The notes under the pieces: model-generated
Seen by the model: only the letters and a program-made list of their open reading frames with translations
What the model was told of the DNA's origin: nothing
The model's database searches: none
Translations under genes and position numbers: made by a program
From: Isoetes taiwanensis
Lineage: Eukaryota > Streptophyta > Lycopodiopsida > Isoetales > Isoetaceae
Direction of reading: 5' to 3'
Assembly (NCBI GenBank): GCA_021234155.1
Contig: JAJEKV010000058.1
Location: 5,900,600 to 5,964,599, forward strand
DNA length: 64,000 bases
Part shown: one piece after another, positions 33,021 to 46,408 of the stretch
How positions within the stretch are numbered: position 1 is the stretch's first letter
Layout: the number at the start of each line of letters is the position of its first letter

Positions 33021-33453
33021 TTTTCCAACAAATAACTACCATGAATATTAATTAACATAAACTATTACATTCAATGGTTTTAAATTTAAATCCCCCTAAA
33101 ACCCCCTTTGGTTTGGGTGCATATTCACATGGGGGGTTACTCCGGGCATCGAGAGCTGTCGGATGGGCATATTTGCCCTTTATTCCTTGATCTGGACCGT
33201 ACGCAGCGATCCTCATTTGTGGGGTATGCATGTACAAGTTTTTGTATATTGTATATTAAAGTTTGTTAAATACTATAAGGTTTTAGCGAATGTACTTAAT
33301 GGTGTTAATTTTGTACATGTATTGTACGTTTTTAGGGGCTCTCGCTGCCCTACGTACCCAAACCAAAGGGGGTTTTAGGGGGATTTAAATTTAAAACCAT
33401 TGAATGTAATAGTTTATGTTAATTAATATTCATGGTAGTTATTTGTTGGAAAA
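33021..33453. mobile_element. Foldback MITE with 98-bp terminal inverted repeats (copy 2 only)
   Basis: 33021-33118 (TTTTCCAACAAATAACTACC ... CTTTGGTTTGGGT) and 33356-33453 (ACCCAAACCAAAGG ... GGTAGTTATTTGTTGGAAAA) appear to be exact inverted complements, around a loop of about 237 bp. The T and A runs extend the pairing by a few bases. The corresponding region is deleted in copy 1, so the target duplication cannot be confirmed. No coding capacity. Confidence 0.85.
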
Positions 33454-35089
33454 AAAAATTTGGGCGCTTCGGGCCCTAACGAAATAGAACACGAACTTAA
33501 ATTAGCAAATAAACATATATTGCATGAAATTTGTTTGAATATGTTGTTGAACCAATAGTTGTTTTTCATTCAATAAATATTAGCAAGGTTTGTTATTAGC
33601 AGGAAAAACGTATGAGATTCCAGAGAATGACATGTTCCATTGGAAGCATTGATTTCGCTGCCTCTGTCAAATAATGTAGATTGTATTAAATTACACACGA
33701 ATAAGCAAGCTTGTTATGCCTTCAATAACATGCATTTGGTGTTGTAGAAACTTTGAAGGCCTTTCCTGGTGTAGAACGAAGCACTGCACAGTTAATATTT
33801 AGCAAATACACGTGCAAACTTTTTCCTGACTTTGTTTCCAATACTCCTTCACATACGCCTTGGTTTGTGCATAGATGAGATAGAGATGTCGTGGACTTAA
33901 TTCACCAAGCGCCTTGCTAATGTTGAAACTTCAGTCCGTGTCATAAAATAATTTGAACGTGGCAAAATAGGGTAGAACTAAGGACACATACCATGATCCA
34001 ACTTTGGATCTGCTTTGCTAGATCGCCATACATTATTTCTTCAAGAACTATGAAAGAATCAGCTAGAGTCCCTGGATTTGGACTGAATATATTCAATGCA
34101 CACATACATAGCAAATAGCTATCACATCTTCAACATATCTCCTCATGTGGTAAACCCTGTTAAACCATTTGTATGCTCAAATTCATGCAAGAGCTGCAGC
34201 GAGGAGATAAGAGATTATACAATTCCAGATAGGGAATGATGATGGCCATGCATCTGCAACAATAGATTCTCCAAGCGTTGCAGACCCAACAACTCCAAAC
34301 AATGACCACTAATGCTTCTTTGCAAACTGCTATTTCTGATGAGATACGGTCTATAAAACTGGACATGTTAAATTAACTGCTTCAATCCAATCCAACTAAA
34401 TACGGTCTCCAATTCAATCCAATCCAATTAAATTAACTTGGTCTGTTCTGTTCGGAATTGATCCAATCCAAAACTCGAAAGAGAAAAGTAGGCTTCATGT
34501 TGGGCATGGAAACCAAAAGAATGAAGCAAGGTTTAGGTTTAAAGCCTCTTACCAGATTCGAAACCATCGCTATATGTTTAAGCTCTGCCATTTAGAAACT
34601 GCCCAAGACTTCAAAAACGGTGTACCTGGAGGATCTGGACAGGTTTCTCCCGTTTAGCTATGCCCATTCCAGAGTAAAAGAAGACTCGAACCTCCTTGAG
34701 CAGAAGAAACCTGCTGAGGAAAAAAAACTGCAACTAAAATTGAGACTTCGCACGCATCCTCCATCCGACAAGACCAAAGGCCTGGCCTGCCACTCTACAG
34801 CTCTTCCTATCATGGGCCCTCTTCCGTAAAAGCCACGAAGGGGTCGGCCTTACCTCGAACCCTACTCCTGCATGCAAAGGGAGGGTTGTACATATATTTT
34901 TCTTGTACATCTAGACAAATACATGGGTGCTAACCATTAAAAAAGAGCAAAAAATCAATGCAGCAGGTATGCGCACTTTAGAAATACTTATTAGTACACT
35001 CCATCAGATACATTCACCAAATCATAGCAAAACCATAGGAAAAACAGTATAAAAATACAAAAGAAACCCCCTGTTATTGTGCTACATAT
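33454..35089. other. Copy-2 sequence missing from copy 1
   Basis: About 1.6 kb of AT-rich DNA without a recognised gene. In copy 1 it is replaced by about 20 unrelated bases at 1343-1362, so copy 1 probably lost this segment together with the MITE position. Confidence 0.6.
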
Positions 35090-35656
35090 TCTAAACCAAA
35101 ACGAAAAGCCATTTCTGGCAAGCTGATCTTTTCTCTCTGCTGTGACGACCTCAACTTCAAAGTCAAATACCACTTGCAGGGGCAGAATTCTGAGAAGGGG
35201 GGGTGGATTGAATCGGAAGGGAAGACAAGAAAATAGGGAAGCCCGGATTGCAGGTAGATCAATGAAGGAGTGAGTGGCGAAGAGAGGCATGGCAAAAAGG
35301 GGAGGGGGGGGCAATCCGATTGATCTCGCACCGTGATGGAGTAAGCGCAGTAATTCATCAAGGGGAACTTGGATTATGTCTAAAAGCACACCAGCAGTTG
35401 CTTCACACCTGCCTTTGTGATAATAATACATAGATCTCAGGCAAGAAAATTGCTGTTCTGTAAGCAGACGGTTATGCGCACCGATAAACTTGTGCAGAAT
35501 ATGTGCGTTGTATGCCTCTTTGAGAAGGAATTTGAGCCGGAAGGTTGCCCTTACAGCTTGTCTTGGAGTTCCCGAATGGTGAACAGGGACGTCAACCAGC
35601 AGCGTAGTTCCCCTGAAGACCTGGACCACACTGTTCAGAAAGGCTGCAATCCACAA
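34991..35656 (-). CDS. Unrecognised open frame, 221 codons (copy 2), doubtful gene
   Basis: A minus-strand frame stays open for 666 bases. Its first 115 or so residues look protein-like (SGTPRQAVRATFRLKFLL, then HILHKFIGAHNRLLTEQQF), while the C-terminal part is proline/leucine-rich and then hydrophobic, as expected of translated non-coding DNA. The homologous sequence in copy 1 is interrupted by a 22-bp deletion that shifts the frame, arguing against a conserved function. A remnant of a LINE or of a captured exon is possible. I assign no function. Confidence 0.2.
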   Translation of the reverse strand: MWIAAFLNSVVQVFRGTTLLVDVPVHHSGTPRQAVRATFRLKFLLKEAYNAHILHKFIGAHNRLLTEQQFSCLRSMYYYHKGRCEATAGVLLDIIQVPLDELLRLLHHGARSIGLPPPPLFAMPLFATHSFIDLPAIRASLFSCLPFRFNPPPLLRILPLQVVFDFEVEVVTAERKDQLARNGFSFWFRICSTITGGFFCIFILFFLWFCYDLVNVSDGVY

Positions 35657-35684
35657 ATGAATTCAGGTCAATCAAGGAATCAAA

Positions 35685-36102
35685 TCAAACAACAAAAAAG
35701 TCAGACTTGAAGGACCCCCAAGGCAACCAATCAGTATCATGTTTCTCCAATTTTGAGGCCTTATGAGCCATAGCACACCTAACAAGCTCAAATTGGAAAT
35801 TAAGCTTCATCCAATTAAGATCACACCTCCTATTTGCCAAAGCCACATCATTCCTGTGCTTCCAGACAATCCATAAGGCTAACTGCAAGATAGTTGAATC
35901 AACTTTGGACTTCTGAAGATGGAAGAATTGTGTCATACTGGAGATGGAGTCCATATCGTGGATATTCAAATTTGGAACCAATCCGAGACAACCACCTCCG
36001 TAAATCCTGAATCTTAGGACATGTAAAAATGTGAAGAACCGTCTCATCCTGGCTAAATTTGATGGCTTCATGCTTAAGTTTAATTATAGTGCTCCGATTC
36101 AA
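35685..36102 (-). mobile_element. LINE remnant, C-terminal zinc-binding region (copy 2)
   Basis: Homologue of 1927-2343. It reads LALWIVWKHRND, closer to the usual LINE motif than the copy-1 version (KHMNN). A frameshift separates the HIFTCPKIQDL part from the downstream part (two overlapping minus frames, 35899-36102 and 35685-36071). It is dead. Confidence 0.6.
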
Positions 36103-36908
36103 GATTATTTAAAGCTCTTAAGTGTTTTTTATGGGATAGAACTTCATGTTGTTGTCACTCACATTGGTTTTAGTAGGCTCATAGAGTATCTATATTTGCG
36201 GAAGACTCAACAATTTTGTGTGATGCTTGTAAGTGAAGTCATAGCTACATAAGAATGAGCATCAGAGTCTGACCCACATATGACCAACGTATAATGCGGA
36301 GCACATGGAGTAGGTAAGCCTAATCACATAATACCCAAGATCATAGAATTTACTGAGATGTTAATTTTGAGCTCCATTTTCTAGTGTATAACATTACTTC
36401 GCCTTCCATGAATTAAACTCTTTTAGTTTAATTCATATTCCTAGGATGGGTCCTATGATACAACAAGTTGGCCAAGTGAAGTTCTCATTGAGCTTTGTAA
36501 AATCGTTGAGTACAAAATGATTTGGGATAGAACTTTTGACAAATTTGAAGAAACTAGATAATCATCGAGAGTATGACAAAACTAAATAATACAAGATAAA
36601 AGATGAGTTATTCGTCATTTGCTTTATGCATAGATGAGAAAACTGGTCGCCCCTGCTCATCAGGATGAAAAACCCTGCCTTTTTGGGTTTTCGAGGAAAA
36701 CCCTAATAAGAAACAATCGCCAATGCTCTGAAGAATGCTACTAACATACGTCCGCCAAGAAGTGAGTTGATATACCATGGCATTTGACAACTAAGAGAAC
36801 TACAAAAAATGGCCTGTAATAGAAAGTCTAAAAAAGGAAAATAACCCGTTAGAAGGTTAGAAGCTTTAGGCATAGGCATGTGCCAAAATATCGAGAATAC
36901 AAAAGCAC

Positions 36909-37131
36909 TCGGAGGCTCCAGGGCCACACCGAGAAAGAAAACAACAGCCGACCAATCGGAAACCATTTGCGGGATGACCATTGCGAGAAAATATCCGATT
37001 AGTGCTGCCTCGGAGGCTACAGTGCCACGCCGAGAGAAAATGAAAAAGAATTACAACTCCGAGACCGTAGTGCCATGCCGAAAAATAATGAAATGATAAG
37101 TATGTCTCGGAGGCTACAGTGCCACGCCGAG
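36909..37131. repeat. Four copies of a 26-bp hairpin repeat (copy 2)
   Basis: Same four-unit hairpin family as at 3139-3361, at an offset of 33770. In the first unit both stem arms read CTCGG and CCGAG, whereas copy 1 has TTCGG. Confidence 0.75.
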
Positions 37132-40100
37132 AAAAAATGAAAAATAAGAACGTGTGCACTTTCATTAAACTAGAAAGAAACAAAGAGGATAATAGCTGCT
37201 GCAGAGCGACCCAAGAAGTGTAGACAAATAGATACATACAGATGAAAATGAAGCAACTTTAACGATGGAACATGAAATGAGAAAATGGGAAAAATGACGA
37301 AGATATGACCAACAATCGGATATGATAAAAGGGAGAGGGGGGCGGGAAACTTGTGGAGCTAGAAAAGAGCAACAAGGAAAAGAAGCTCAAGAGAACGCCG
37401 ATGAATGCAAATGAGGAAGGAGGCGGAATAAATAGGAGATGCAGATAGGACGTCCCCATCCAAGGAATGTCGGTTCTATTGCTATCACAATAGAACCGTG
37501 GCATTCCTAGGATGGGTCCTATGATACAACTAGTTGGCTAATAGAAGAGGAATCTACCTCAAAGGAATGGAGCAAGCCAAAACGTCAAGAAAATAGAAGG
37601 CAAAAGGTGAAACGAAGGGGAAACAGGCCAAAAATGATGAATAGAACAAATCAGGAAAAGGGGGCAACCCAACAAACTGCAAAGCAAGGATGACATAATA
37701 ACGGGGATAACGAGGGCAGAGGGCAAAGAACATGATATATGGACACTAACAAGGAAAAGAGAATTAAGGTGAATCAAGAGAAGACATGGTAAAAATAGAA
37801 ATGAACGCTATGCATTCCAGAAAGACTAGTGTAATACACACACATGATGGACTGAGGGAACTAATGGAGTCATTGGAATAGAAGAAGCAAGACTAAAGTG
37901 GAGGAAAAATGAGGCAATAAGCAAAAGCCAAGAAGGGCATGACGCAAAGGAGTTAAAGGGGTCAAAGTGGAGCACAAGGAAAATAGAAAGAAAAGACGAG
38001 GCAAATAAAAGCAACGGCAGAAAGGGCACGACCCAAAGATGTAACGGGGTCGAACTGGAATACACAAATAAACTAAACAGGACTCCAATAAACCCTACAC
38101 ACTTCCGGATCTAGATCTTGAGTAGACTTCAATTTTTTGAGATGAGGACAAAAAGGTATCTGGTACTCATACAATGATCCTTGGTTCTGATATGTTGCGG
38201 ATTAAAGAAAGATATGCGCAAAGATCATAGCGCTTTTGTTGCACAAGATTTTTCACTTGCTTGTCTCAAGAACACCCAAATGATGATGTTTCACACAGCT
38301 AATGTTTGTGATATATGGTTCCATTGCTCTACTCAAAGATAGTGCCTTTTTGAGCAAAGATTCAATATCCGTGAGTTGAGCATCATTTTGCCTCTCAGAA
38401 CACCACGATGATGTTTTTGGCATATGGTTACATTTCTCTACTCATTATAATATCTTCTTGAGCAATATTCAATGTCTAGGATTTAAGCTTGAAAGTTCAA
38501 TCATTAGGAATAACACAAGGTATAGAGTTGTAAGATATAATTTGCAACGCTACTTGCAGAAGAATATTATTACTTGCGAAAGAAGGATGTATTGACAGAA
38601 GCTTTTTGATTGTATTCAATTCAAATAACCCATTGAACATTGTGTTCAAAGTCACCATAGACAATTGATTGTCATAACATTTGAATTGTCTAGCATTATC
38701 CTATTGTTTAAATTTGGTTTTTTCGGTGTTTTGAAAACTTTTTGGATTTTATTTTCAGGTTGTTCTTGTAAGGTTTTAAAGCTTTTAACCTACTTGGAAA
38801 ACATTTTCCATATTCCAAAAATCGAGTGTCCCTTTTCTATGATTTGAAAATTCAGTATTTTGAGCTATTTTTCCCGTTTGGAGGATTCGATGGACTCCTT
38901 ATCCTCTGCATGTCAGAGGATTATTTTTGGTAGGATCGCCCATGCTTTCGTGGTGATCTAGACATGCAGGTGACTTAGGGATGGATTCAAAACTCCAAAT
39001 CTTGAGTTAGGGTTTGTTGCACAGTGCGATTCATATAATACTTTACTAAGAGTGTGCTTTTTTTATGGTCTGTGCGAAATACTTACCGTATGCTTTTTGG
39101 ATGCGTAACCCTCGCTATACCTAAGTGCTTTCCGCATAAGCTCTAAAGTAGGATTCAAAACCGGATACTGCCAAGCCTAGGTGACATCTTTCTCTGATTT
39201 TTATAAAAATGGGTCTTCGAGCTTTGCGAACGTTTTAGCTTTAAGAAAACATGTTCAAGGATAATTGGGTTCTTCCAAATGCTTCAAGAAAATATACGTC
39301 ATGGAGGTTTCTTTCCAAACTGTCAGAAAAATGCTATACTTCACAAAATCGATCATTATTCTGACAACAGTATTTTCTAGCTGGAAGGCCATCATATTGT
39401 CATTGTTTTGGATATGGCTGGTGTTTTTTACTCGATTATAACTTCATGATATGCCATACCCAGTAGTCTTTCATGTCTTTCTGTACATATGTTTATTTGC
39501 CACTCAAGAGGCTTGATATTCTTTTGTACATATGCCACCTCAATGACATATTTTTTGAATACAATTATTCATAGGGGTTGGCTCTTCATGACATATTTTT
39601 TGAATACAATACAATTATTTATAGAGGTTGGCTTCTTGACATACACCACTCCATGATATATTTTCTCAAAATAATTGTCTTTTGTATGAATTTATGTACC
39701 ACCACGTTCACTCCTGGTACTTCAGCACGTAATTCTATATATAAGTATATGTATTCAATGAGTGTCATTCATGACACAAACTTTGGATTCTATGTAAAGC
39801 ATATGTATTTCAATAAGTGCCATTTATGGCACAAACTTTGGACATGGAGTAATTGAATATAAAGTGGAGAAATCTATGTGTATCTTAACAACTACATCCA
39901 CATGCTCATCCATGAAACGCTCTTTATAGTGAGCCTGGAATGATAATAGAAGGTACATGAGCTAGAAAAATAGCTGGCATCAACTTTTAGTTGAGCAAGT
40001 TTAAGATCCAAGATGCTGAAGTCCAAGTGTTATTCTCTCTAGCCAGATATTCTCTCAATTTTTTGAGCTCTTGGAGACTCAGCTAATTATATTTGAATGT

Positions 40101-40747
40101 TTGGACAATGTTAGAATGAGCAATGACATTTAAGTTGTAGCTTAGGACATGTATGTTCATGTTCAGTTGCATTTGGGATTAGGCTAGCATCCTTTATAGA
40201 TCCTACAACATCCTTCAATATATGTAGCAAAAATTAAATTCTCTAGGTGATAGGTGTTAAAATATAGATCTCTTTATCTGCAAGAACTAGAATGGTTGGG
40301 CCAAAAGTTCAATAATGCAAGAATTTGGATATGGTGTTCAAGTCCTCTTCCAATACATAATGGAGCAACGGTATGTTCTTTTGTGCCAGTTACGTAAGCA
40401 TCAAATAGGCGGAAAGAGACACACAATAGATTGATCTCAAACAATTCTTGAGGTAAGTTGTACATTTAGGGTAAGTTGTTTATTTAATTCCAAAGATCAT
40501 AAGAGGATTATTGGGACCAAATATGGGTCCAACCTCGATGCTAGCATGGGAAACACGCGACCAGCAAATCTATCCTTCATTGTTATAGTCTGGGTTTGGC
40601 ACACTTGTTATATTTTAATGTTTCAATCAACCAACTTTGAATTGATCAGATGACTTGGAACGCATCTAGCGAACAAAATGAAGCAAAATAAATCATCGAT
40701 GGTGGGGTGGTCCAAACGAGAGTAGGCGCAAGTTCGATAGCTACTAT

Positions 40748-41369
40748 GATTTTTTTTTTTTTTTTTTTTTTGAAGGACATCGACTTTGTTTAATCAAGAG
40801 TCAAATACAAGTATAAGTGCGAGACAGAATAAAATCTCGCTGGATAAGCAGAGACCCACCGAGTGAAGCAACCTACCTAAGCATAAGAGCGTACATCCAA
40901 ATGCTCCTCAAAGATCAATCGCCTCTACGAGGGGCAAGTGAAGGACAATGATACAACTTAGCAATGTGACTTTGCATTTCCTGGAGAACACGGTTATCTG
41001 CCACAATATCCAAACCTTTGAAGATTACCAATCTTCGTTTTTTTTCCGTGATAGTCCAAAGCAACCATCCCGGCCAGAAGATGAAAAGTCCGGCTTTGTA
41101 ACTCCGGCCCCAAGATTTGGGCAAATTGCCAAGAGCTCTTGTTAACTTGTTAGTGAAACTTGAAAAAGAGAGAAGAACCAATCCCATACCTATCTGAGGT
41201 GGTCACACATAAAAAAAGCAATGCTCAATGGTCTCAGATTCACGCTTGTATATTGGACACTGATCTGGTATTCTAGGATGAAACTTGTGGACAAGCACAT
41301 TAACCCAAAGACATCTATGAAGAATCTGCCACTAAAGAACTGCCACTTTAGGATGAAGTAGCTCATCGG
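40748..41369 (-). mobile_element. 5'-truncated LINE with poly(A) tail and target-site duplication (copy 2)
   Basis: Homologue of 6981-7605, with the same flanking TAGCTACTAT at 40738-40747 and 41370-41379, so it was inserted before the large duplication. The minus frame 40915-41187 stays open longer than in copy 1. The differences lie mostly at CNG or CG sites. Confidence 0.85.
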
Positions 41370-41589
41370 TAGCTACTATAATGCCATGAATTAAGCACAT
41401 CTACCTAAGTAATATCTTAATAGACATCCACGATGCAAAACAAAAGCAATAATACAATCGCTCGTACACACGGCTGTGAGATGGCACATGGGGGATTTCC
41501 TTTAAGACTTGTATTCGCAATAATATATTTAGAATTTACCATTTTACTGATTTATTGAGTTACTTGGGTTCAATTATGTTGGGCAATTG

Positions 41590-41677
41590 TTTTTTTTTTT
41601 TGAAGAACTGTGTCAGCAATATATTAAAAGAATGGTAATGTTACAAAGCAAGTGAGGAGGAAGGAGAACTGCCCCAA
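41590..41677 (-). mobile_element. 88-bp retroposon insertion (copy 2 only)
   Basis: The insert starts with 12 T (complement of a poly(A) tail) and is flanked by TATGTTGGGCAATTG at 41575-41589 and 41678-41692. Copy 1 has the empty site with a single copy of this 15-mer near 7816-7830. It is a severely 5'-truncated LINE or SINE insertion that entered after the two copies separated. Confidence 0.9.
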
Positions 41678-42351
41678 TATGTTGGGCAATTGTTGGTTGG
41701 GGTGGATATTACATAAGGTTTTCGATGGTTAAATGGTGTATTCGTATGCTTAGAGGGTATTTTGCTGACGTTGGAAATTGAGATGTGGGATTTGCAAGGT
41801 CGAGGGTTTACATTTTTAGAACTGGGCTGTTTACTGTTGGGGTTTGGGCGCGTGGAGGCGATGGGGCAGAGGTGGAGCGACTTCCGATCTGGAGGTGGAG
41901 TTGCTGGGCACGACTTCTTCCAGTGCGAGGTGAGTGCCGCTTTGGAATTTGTTGTTTAAATTTTGGGGCAGTGTCCTGTCTTTTGTATCGTGGTAGCCGT
42001 GTTCGTGTACTTGCTCTGAGTTTGCCTTCGTCTGCAACTTCTGTGTTTGTGTTGCTGTTTTTACCTTGTGGAGACATCTTCTCTTCTGGTCCCGGGCCTG
42101 CAAGTGGTATTGGAATCGAGGTAAGATGCTGAAAAGGGCAGCTAGGTCTAAGAAACAGAGTTTGCCTCCTAAGGCTAATTTTTCTTGCTGACGGAGTTGT
42201 TCTAGCGGAGTCGTTCCAGCATGTAGAAAGCGTTGAGGATGCCCAACAGTTTGTGTTTTTTTTTGCAGAGTGACGATTTCAGGATTTGCAAGAGGAGTGT
42301 GAGCAGGGTCACATAAGAAACCCCATCATTTTTTTGCATTGTTTCATGGCA

Positions 42352-42465
42352 CAGTAGTAGGTTTTATTTTAGTTTACCACAGTATTTCTAGTTTACCACA
42401 GTAGTAGGTTTTATTTTAGTTTTCCACAGTAGTTCTAGTTTAGCACAGTAGTAGGTTTTATTTTG
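42352..42465. repeat. Minisatellite, unit about 47 bp (copy 2)
   Basis: Same array as 8489-8602, with the same number of units. Confidence 0.75.
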
Positions 42466-44835
42466 TTCTTGTAAGAAGCTTTTCATGGCAGGGCATTGGC
42501 ACTGCTGTCTCTTGGCAGGGGGTTCAAATCCCCAATTGTTTTGCTGAAGCTGCAGTATGTTGGCAGATAACTGCTGTGTGGCTGTCCTTGTGAAGTAGAT
42601 TCATGATATGTTGTGGGCGCTATGCTGCTGGGTGCTGCAGCGCTACTGGGTCCTTTAATCTGTGAACAATGCATGTATAGTTGGTGTCAAATACTCTGTA
42701 TGTACATGTTTGAATGCCATTGTTAAGTGCATTGTGCCCTCGTGTTGTGGAGAGCATGCAGCTTCGGCCATGCAATCAAGACCTCCTCTTGTTAATCGCT
42801 TGCAAGTATCGACTTTCTATCGAATTATGCCGCATGCCAAAGAATGGACTTTGCTAAATCTGCTTGGAGTGCCTCTTTGCTTGTTCTTCATTATCGAATC
42901 GAGTATGTACTTGGTTGACTTCGTTGGAATATGTTCTAGCTCACCTTTGATGACGTGGAAAATGGGGTTTCACCCCATCTTATTTTGGGATGGACGGCCA
43001 TAGCTTGAGGGTTTGGCATATTCTCTGTTATATGCCTTGGTTCAATGGCCAGGATTAGGCGATTATGAGGATTGGGCGATTAACCATGGCATGTTGGCTA
43101 GTCACAATTTTCGTGGCAAGTGCTATTGTACGTATGTTAACTAACGATGTTGTCGCTAGTGTGTGCGCCCGGGGCCCAAGGGGGTTAATACTTGGAATTT
43201 ACCAAAGAACTTAAGAGTGACAATGACTTTTTTCCCCCCTCCTCCCTCTTGGAGGGGGTGTTTGGGTTTATATGGGGATGAGATTGGTAGAGGATTTTAA
43301 AAAGAGCTAGTATGGGAAGTGGCTTGAATATGTAGGGATGTCACCTTTTGAGTTGAGTTAGTGCCTCAATAAGTAGCCAATGTGTTTTGAAATTTAATTT
43401 ATAGCCTTTAGAAACTATATGACAATTTCTGGATTGAGTTGCTTGATTGTGTTGGTGCTATTTTGGATACTTAAAAGAAGGTTGCGTATGTTTAAGAGGA
43501 TACAAATAGGAGAAGAAGTTGTGTTTTAGTCCTTCAAAAGTAGAGTATGTACTATTTGTTATGAAATGATGCATGTTAAAATTTATATGAGTCTTCATAG
43601 TCACAATACCACGTTTATATATGCCAAGTGCTATTTTAAGATATGCTAACCATTCAATCATTCAAGCTTTTCAATGTTTCTCCATTTAACATCAATGAGT
43701 TTCATGCCAGTGCACAAAGGTATAAGAACTCTACTATGGTGCCCGATGATAATTGCTAGCATACGAGACTGTTAATATCACATGCAAGAATGCATGCACG
43801 TGGAAGAAAGAAGAAATACTAAATGCAAGAACTTAGTATGCTACTTAAAAAAATAAAAAACTTTTTACCTGCTTGCATAACCGAAAAGACATATCCCTGG
43901 ATTTGTCACAATGAGCATTGGGTTAGAGGACAATATGACTTTGAGTGCCGCCAAATCCTCATATCCCCAATTTACCACAATTTAAAGCTCTCGTATTATA
44001 GCCAAACACCTAGCGAATAGCTTCTCTCCTAAGCACCTCGTGAAATGATAATCTCGAAAAACAAAAGTGCTTCACAATGTCCATAACAAGTGGTGTTAGC
44101 ATTCAAGCCGCTTGATGTACACATCTTGGTCATGATGACATATCCGCATGCAAATCGGGTCGCCAACGCAAGTTGAAACATAAGTATGTGATTATCTAAA
44201 TCATCTCTATGAATCTATTTCTAAGTCAAAGCTTTATATTTGGCCGAAACTATCCTCAAGACGATAGAAATCTGAGATGGTATATACGATAAATTCATCA
44301 ACAAAGAACGTCTAATAGGCAAGTGTGCCCTAGAAGATCATTTACATCTTTGAAGAAAAGGTCATTCCTAGTCGAGACGGTCTAGTCATAAGCTAGGAAT
44401 TCAAAAAGCTACTTCTAAATGAATCACAGCTTTAAAGGCTTAAAGTTCACATGCAACAATCCTCTAAAAGCACGTTCGCCTCTTATTTGAATATCCATTT
44501 GTTCGGATGTAGAATAAATCACAAATAGTCATATAAATGGCATCAATGCAGTAGATTGCATTTTATAGATAAAAATCAAAATGGAGTCTCATTTAGAAAT
44601 CTACCTTTTTTTTATACATAAAAACCAAGTATACGACATCTCAAAAGTAGCAATAGCATTTGACACAAGCAAACCCCTCATGTGATTATACATTGTGACC
44701 TATAATATCTTTGTCCTTTGCAGTCATGGAGTTAAACTAAAAGATGTGGGGGATTCTAGTCTAGGCTTAGCATGAGACATTAGGAAATGAGATACTGAAG
44801 ATGCATTAAACCAGTGGCTGACTATAGATCTTCTA

Positions 44836-44903
44836 AATAGGATGTTACTCTTATATGTATAGTAGGGTCAATAGGATGTTACTCTTATATGTATAGTAGG
44901 GTC
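44836..44903. repeat. 34-bp tandem duplication (copy 2)
   Basis: Same two units as 10993-11060. Confidence 0.9.
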
Positions 44904-46408
44904 GAGGGGTTTTCAAGGGCCAGCATATATATCAAACCAGAAAGTAAGTCTGGAAATGGGAGGGTCTAACCATTTTAACAAGTTTTAAGTTACACACATA
45001 TTAAATCAAAACCAAACTTTGCTAGTTATGTTGTTGTACAAGTGCACCCTGACGTAAGTCAAGAATTTGCCTTTTAAATACATAAAATGCAATGAAACTT
45101 AGAGGAGGGACTCCGATGGCAAGAATCTGGTCATGGACAAACAAAAATGTGGAGTCATTTAAAATCCAGAGCAAGATCTTGAACTAAAAAATAAATCTTT
45201 ATACTGGAACAACCTAATTAGGCACACTGCTATCCTTGAGAGGAAGGCTGAGATCTCATATCCAAAGCTCCGAAAATTGGGAAGGATGGATCAGATGAAT
45301 ACCATAATACATAATAGCCAAGTGACACCGATCCAATCATACAAATAAAATCTCACATATATCTTCAATGTGGCCATAGCAATAGCACTTCAGTTTGTTT
45401 CTCTCCACTATATTATAGATAGGATAGTACTTTTACGTATTATATGGTGAAGATATCCTCAAAGGTATCCCATATCCATATATTGTGTAGTTCATCTTAA
45501 GGTGTAGATTTAATCATATACAATCATGCCTATAAATTACAATTTCACTATGTGCGTAGCTCATTTGCTCAAAGCTACAAAGAAATAGCAGATGCCATGG
45601 CTTGCAACATAAACATGATGAAATAACAGGTGGTCATTTATAAGGTTATATCTCAATCAACCAGGATTTGTGAAGGAATATCCATTTGACATGTCAAGCA
45701 AAGCCTTTTAAACACATTACGTATACTGTTCATGTGTTGACTACTTTACGTGAAAATTATATATACGTTATTTGTATTTTCAATGTATATGATAGACACA
45801 ACATGTGGGGCATGGCTGCACATTCTATGCTGTTACATAGTGCAGGCTTACCATAGTCAGCTGTATGTATGCGATGTACTTTGAACATTTCCTTGGATTC
45901 TAATTTTCAACAAAGACATCCGTCTTAATAGCATGCAAGGCCTTTATATTTCTACGTTTTGCAAGCACAAAGTCAAATGAGCCTGAACCTTAAAAATAGA
46001 AAATCCAATATGGTTAAAATGCGCAGAATATGGTTTATGCACTATACTTAAGACCTCCAAGCTTGGTCTTGAAGGCCCAACAAGCCACATTCCTAGGGAC
46101 ATATTTGGCTGTCATGTACCTTAAGAAGAGCATGTGTTTGGTGTAATGCATGTTATTTTAAGATAATGCTATGATATCTGGAGCAATAACAACTTATGAT
46201 CTATCTGCCAGAATAAAGCCAAATATGCTTTCAAAATATATGATTCTCGGAATGCATAAAGTTTTGGCAGGATTGGATTATGCTACCTAAGGATTAAAAG
46301 TTCCAGCTTAGAACAACATACGATCGTTTACATACTGATACATTTGGGTTCCAAGTTACATTGCAATTGTCCATACAAACTGTATAACAAGAAAATGCAA
46401 GTTACCTT

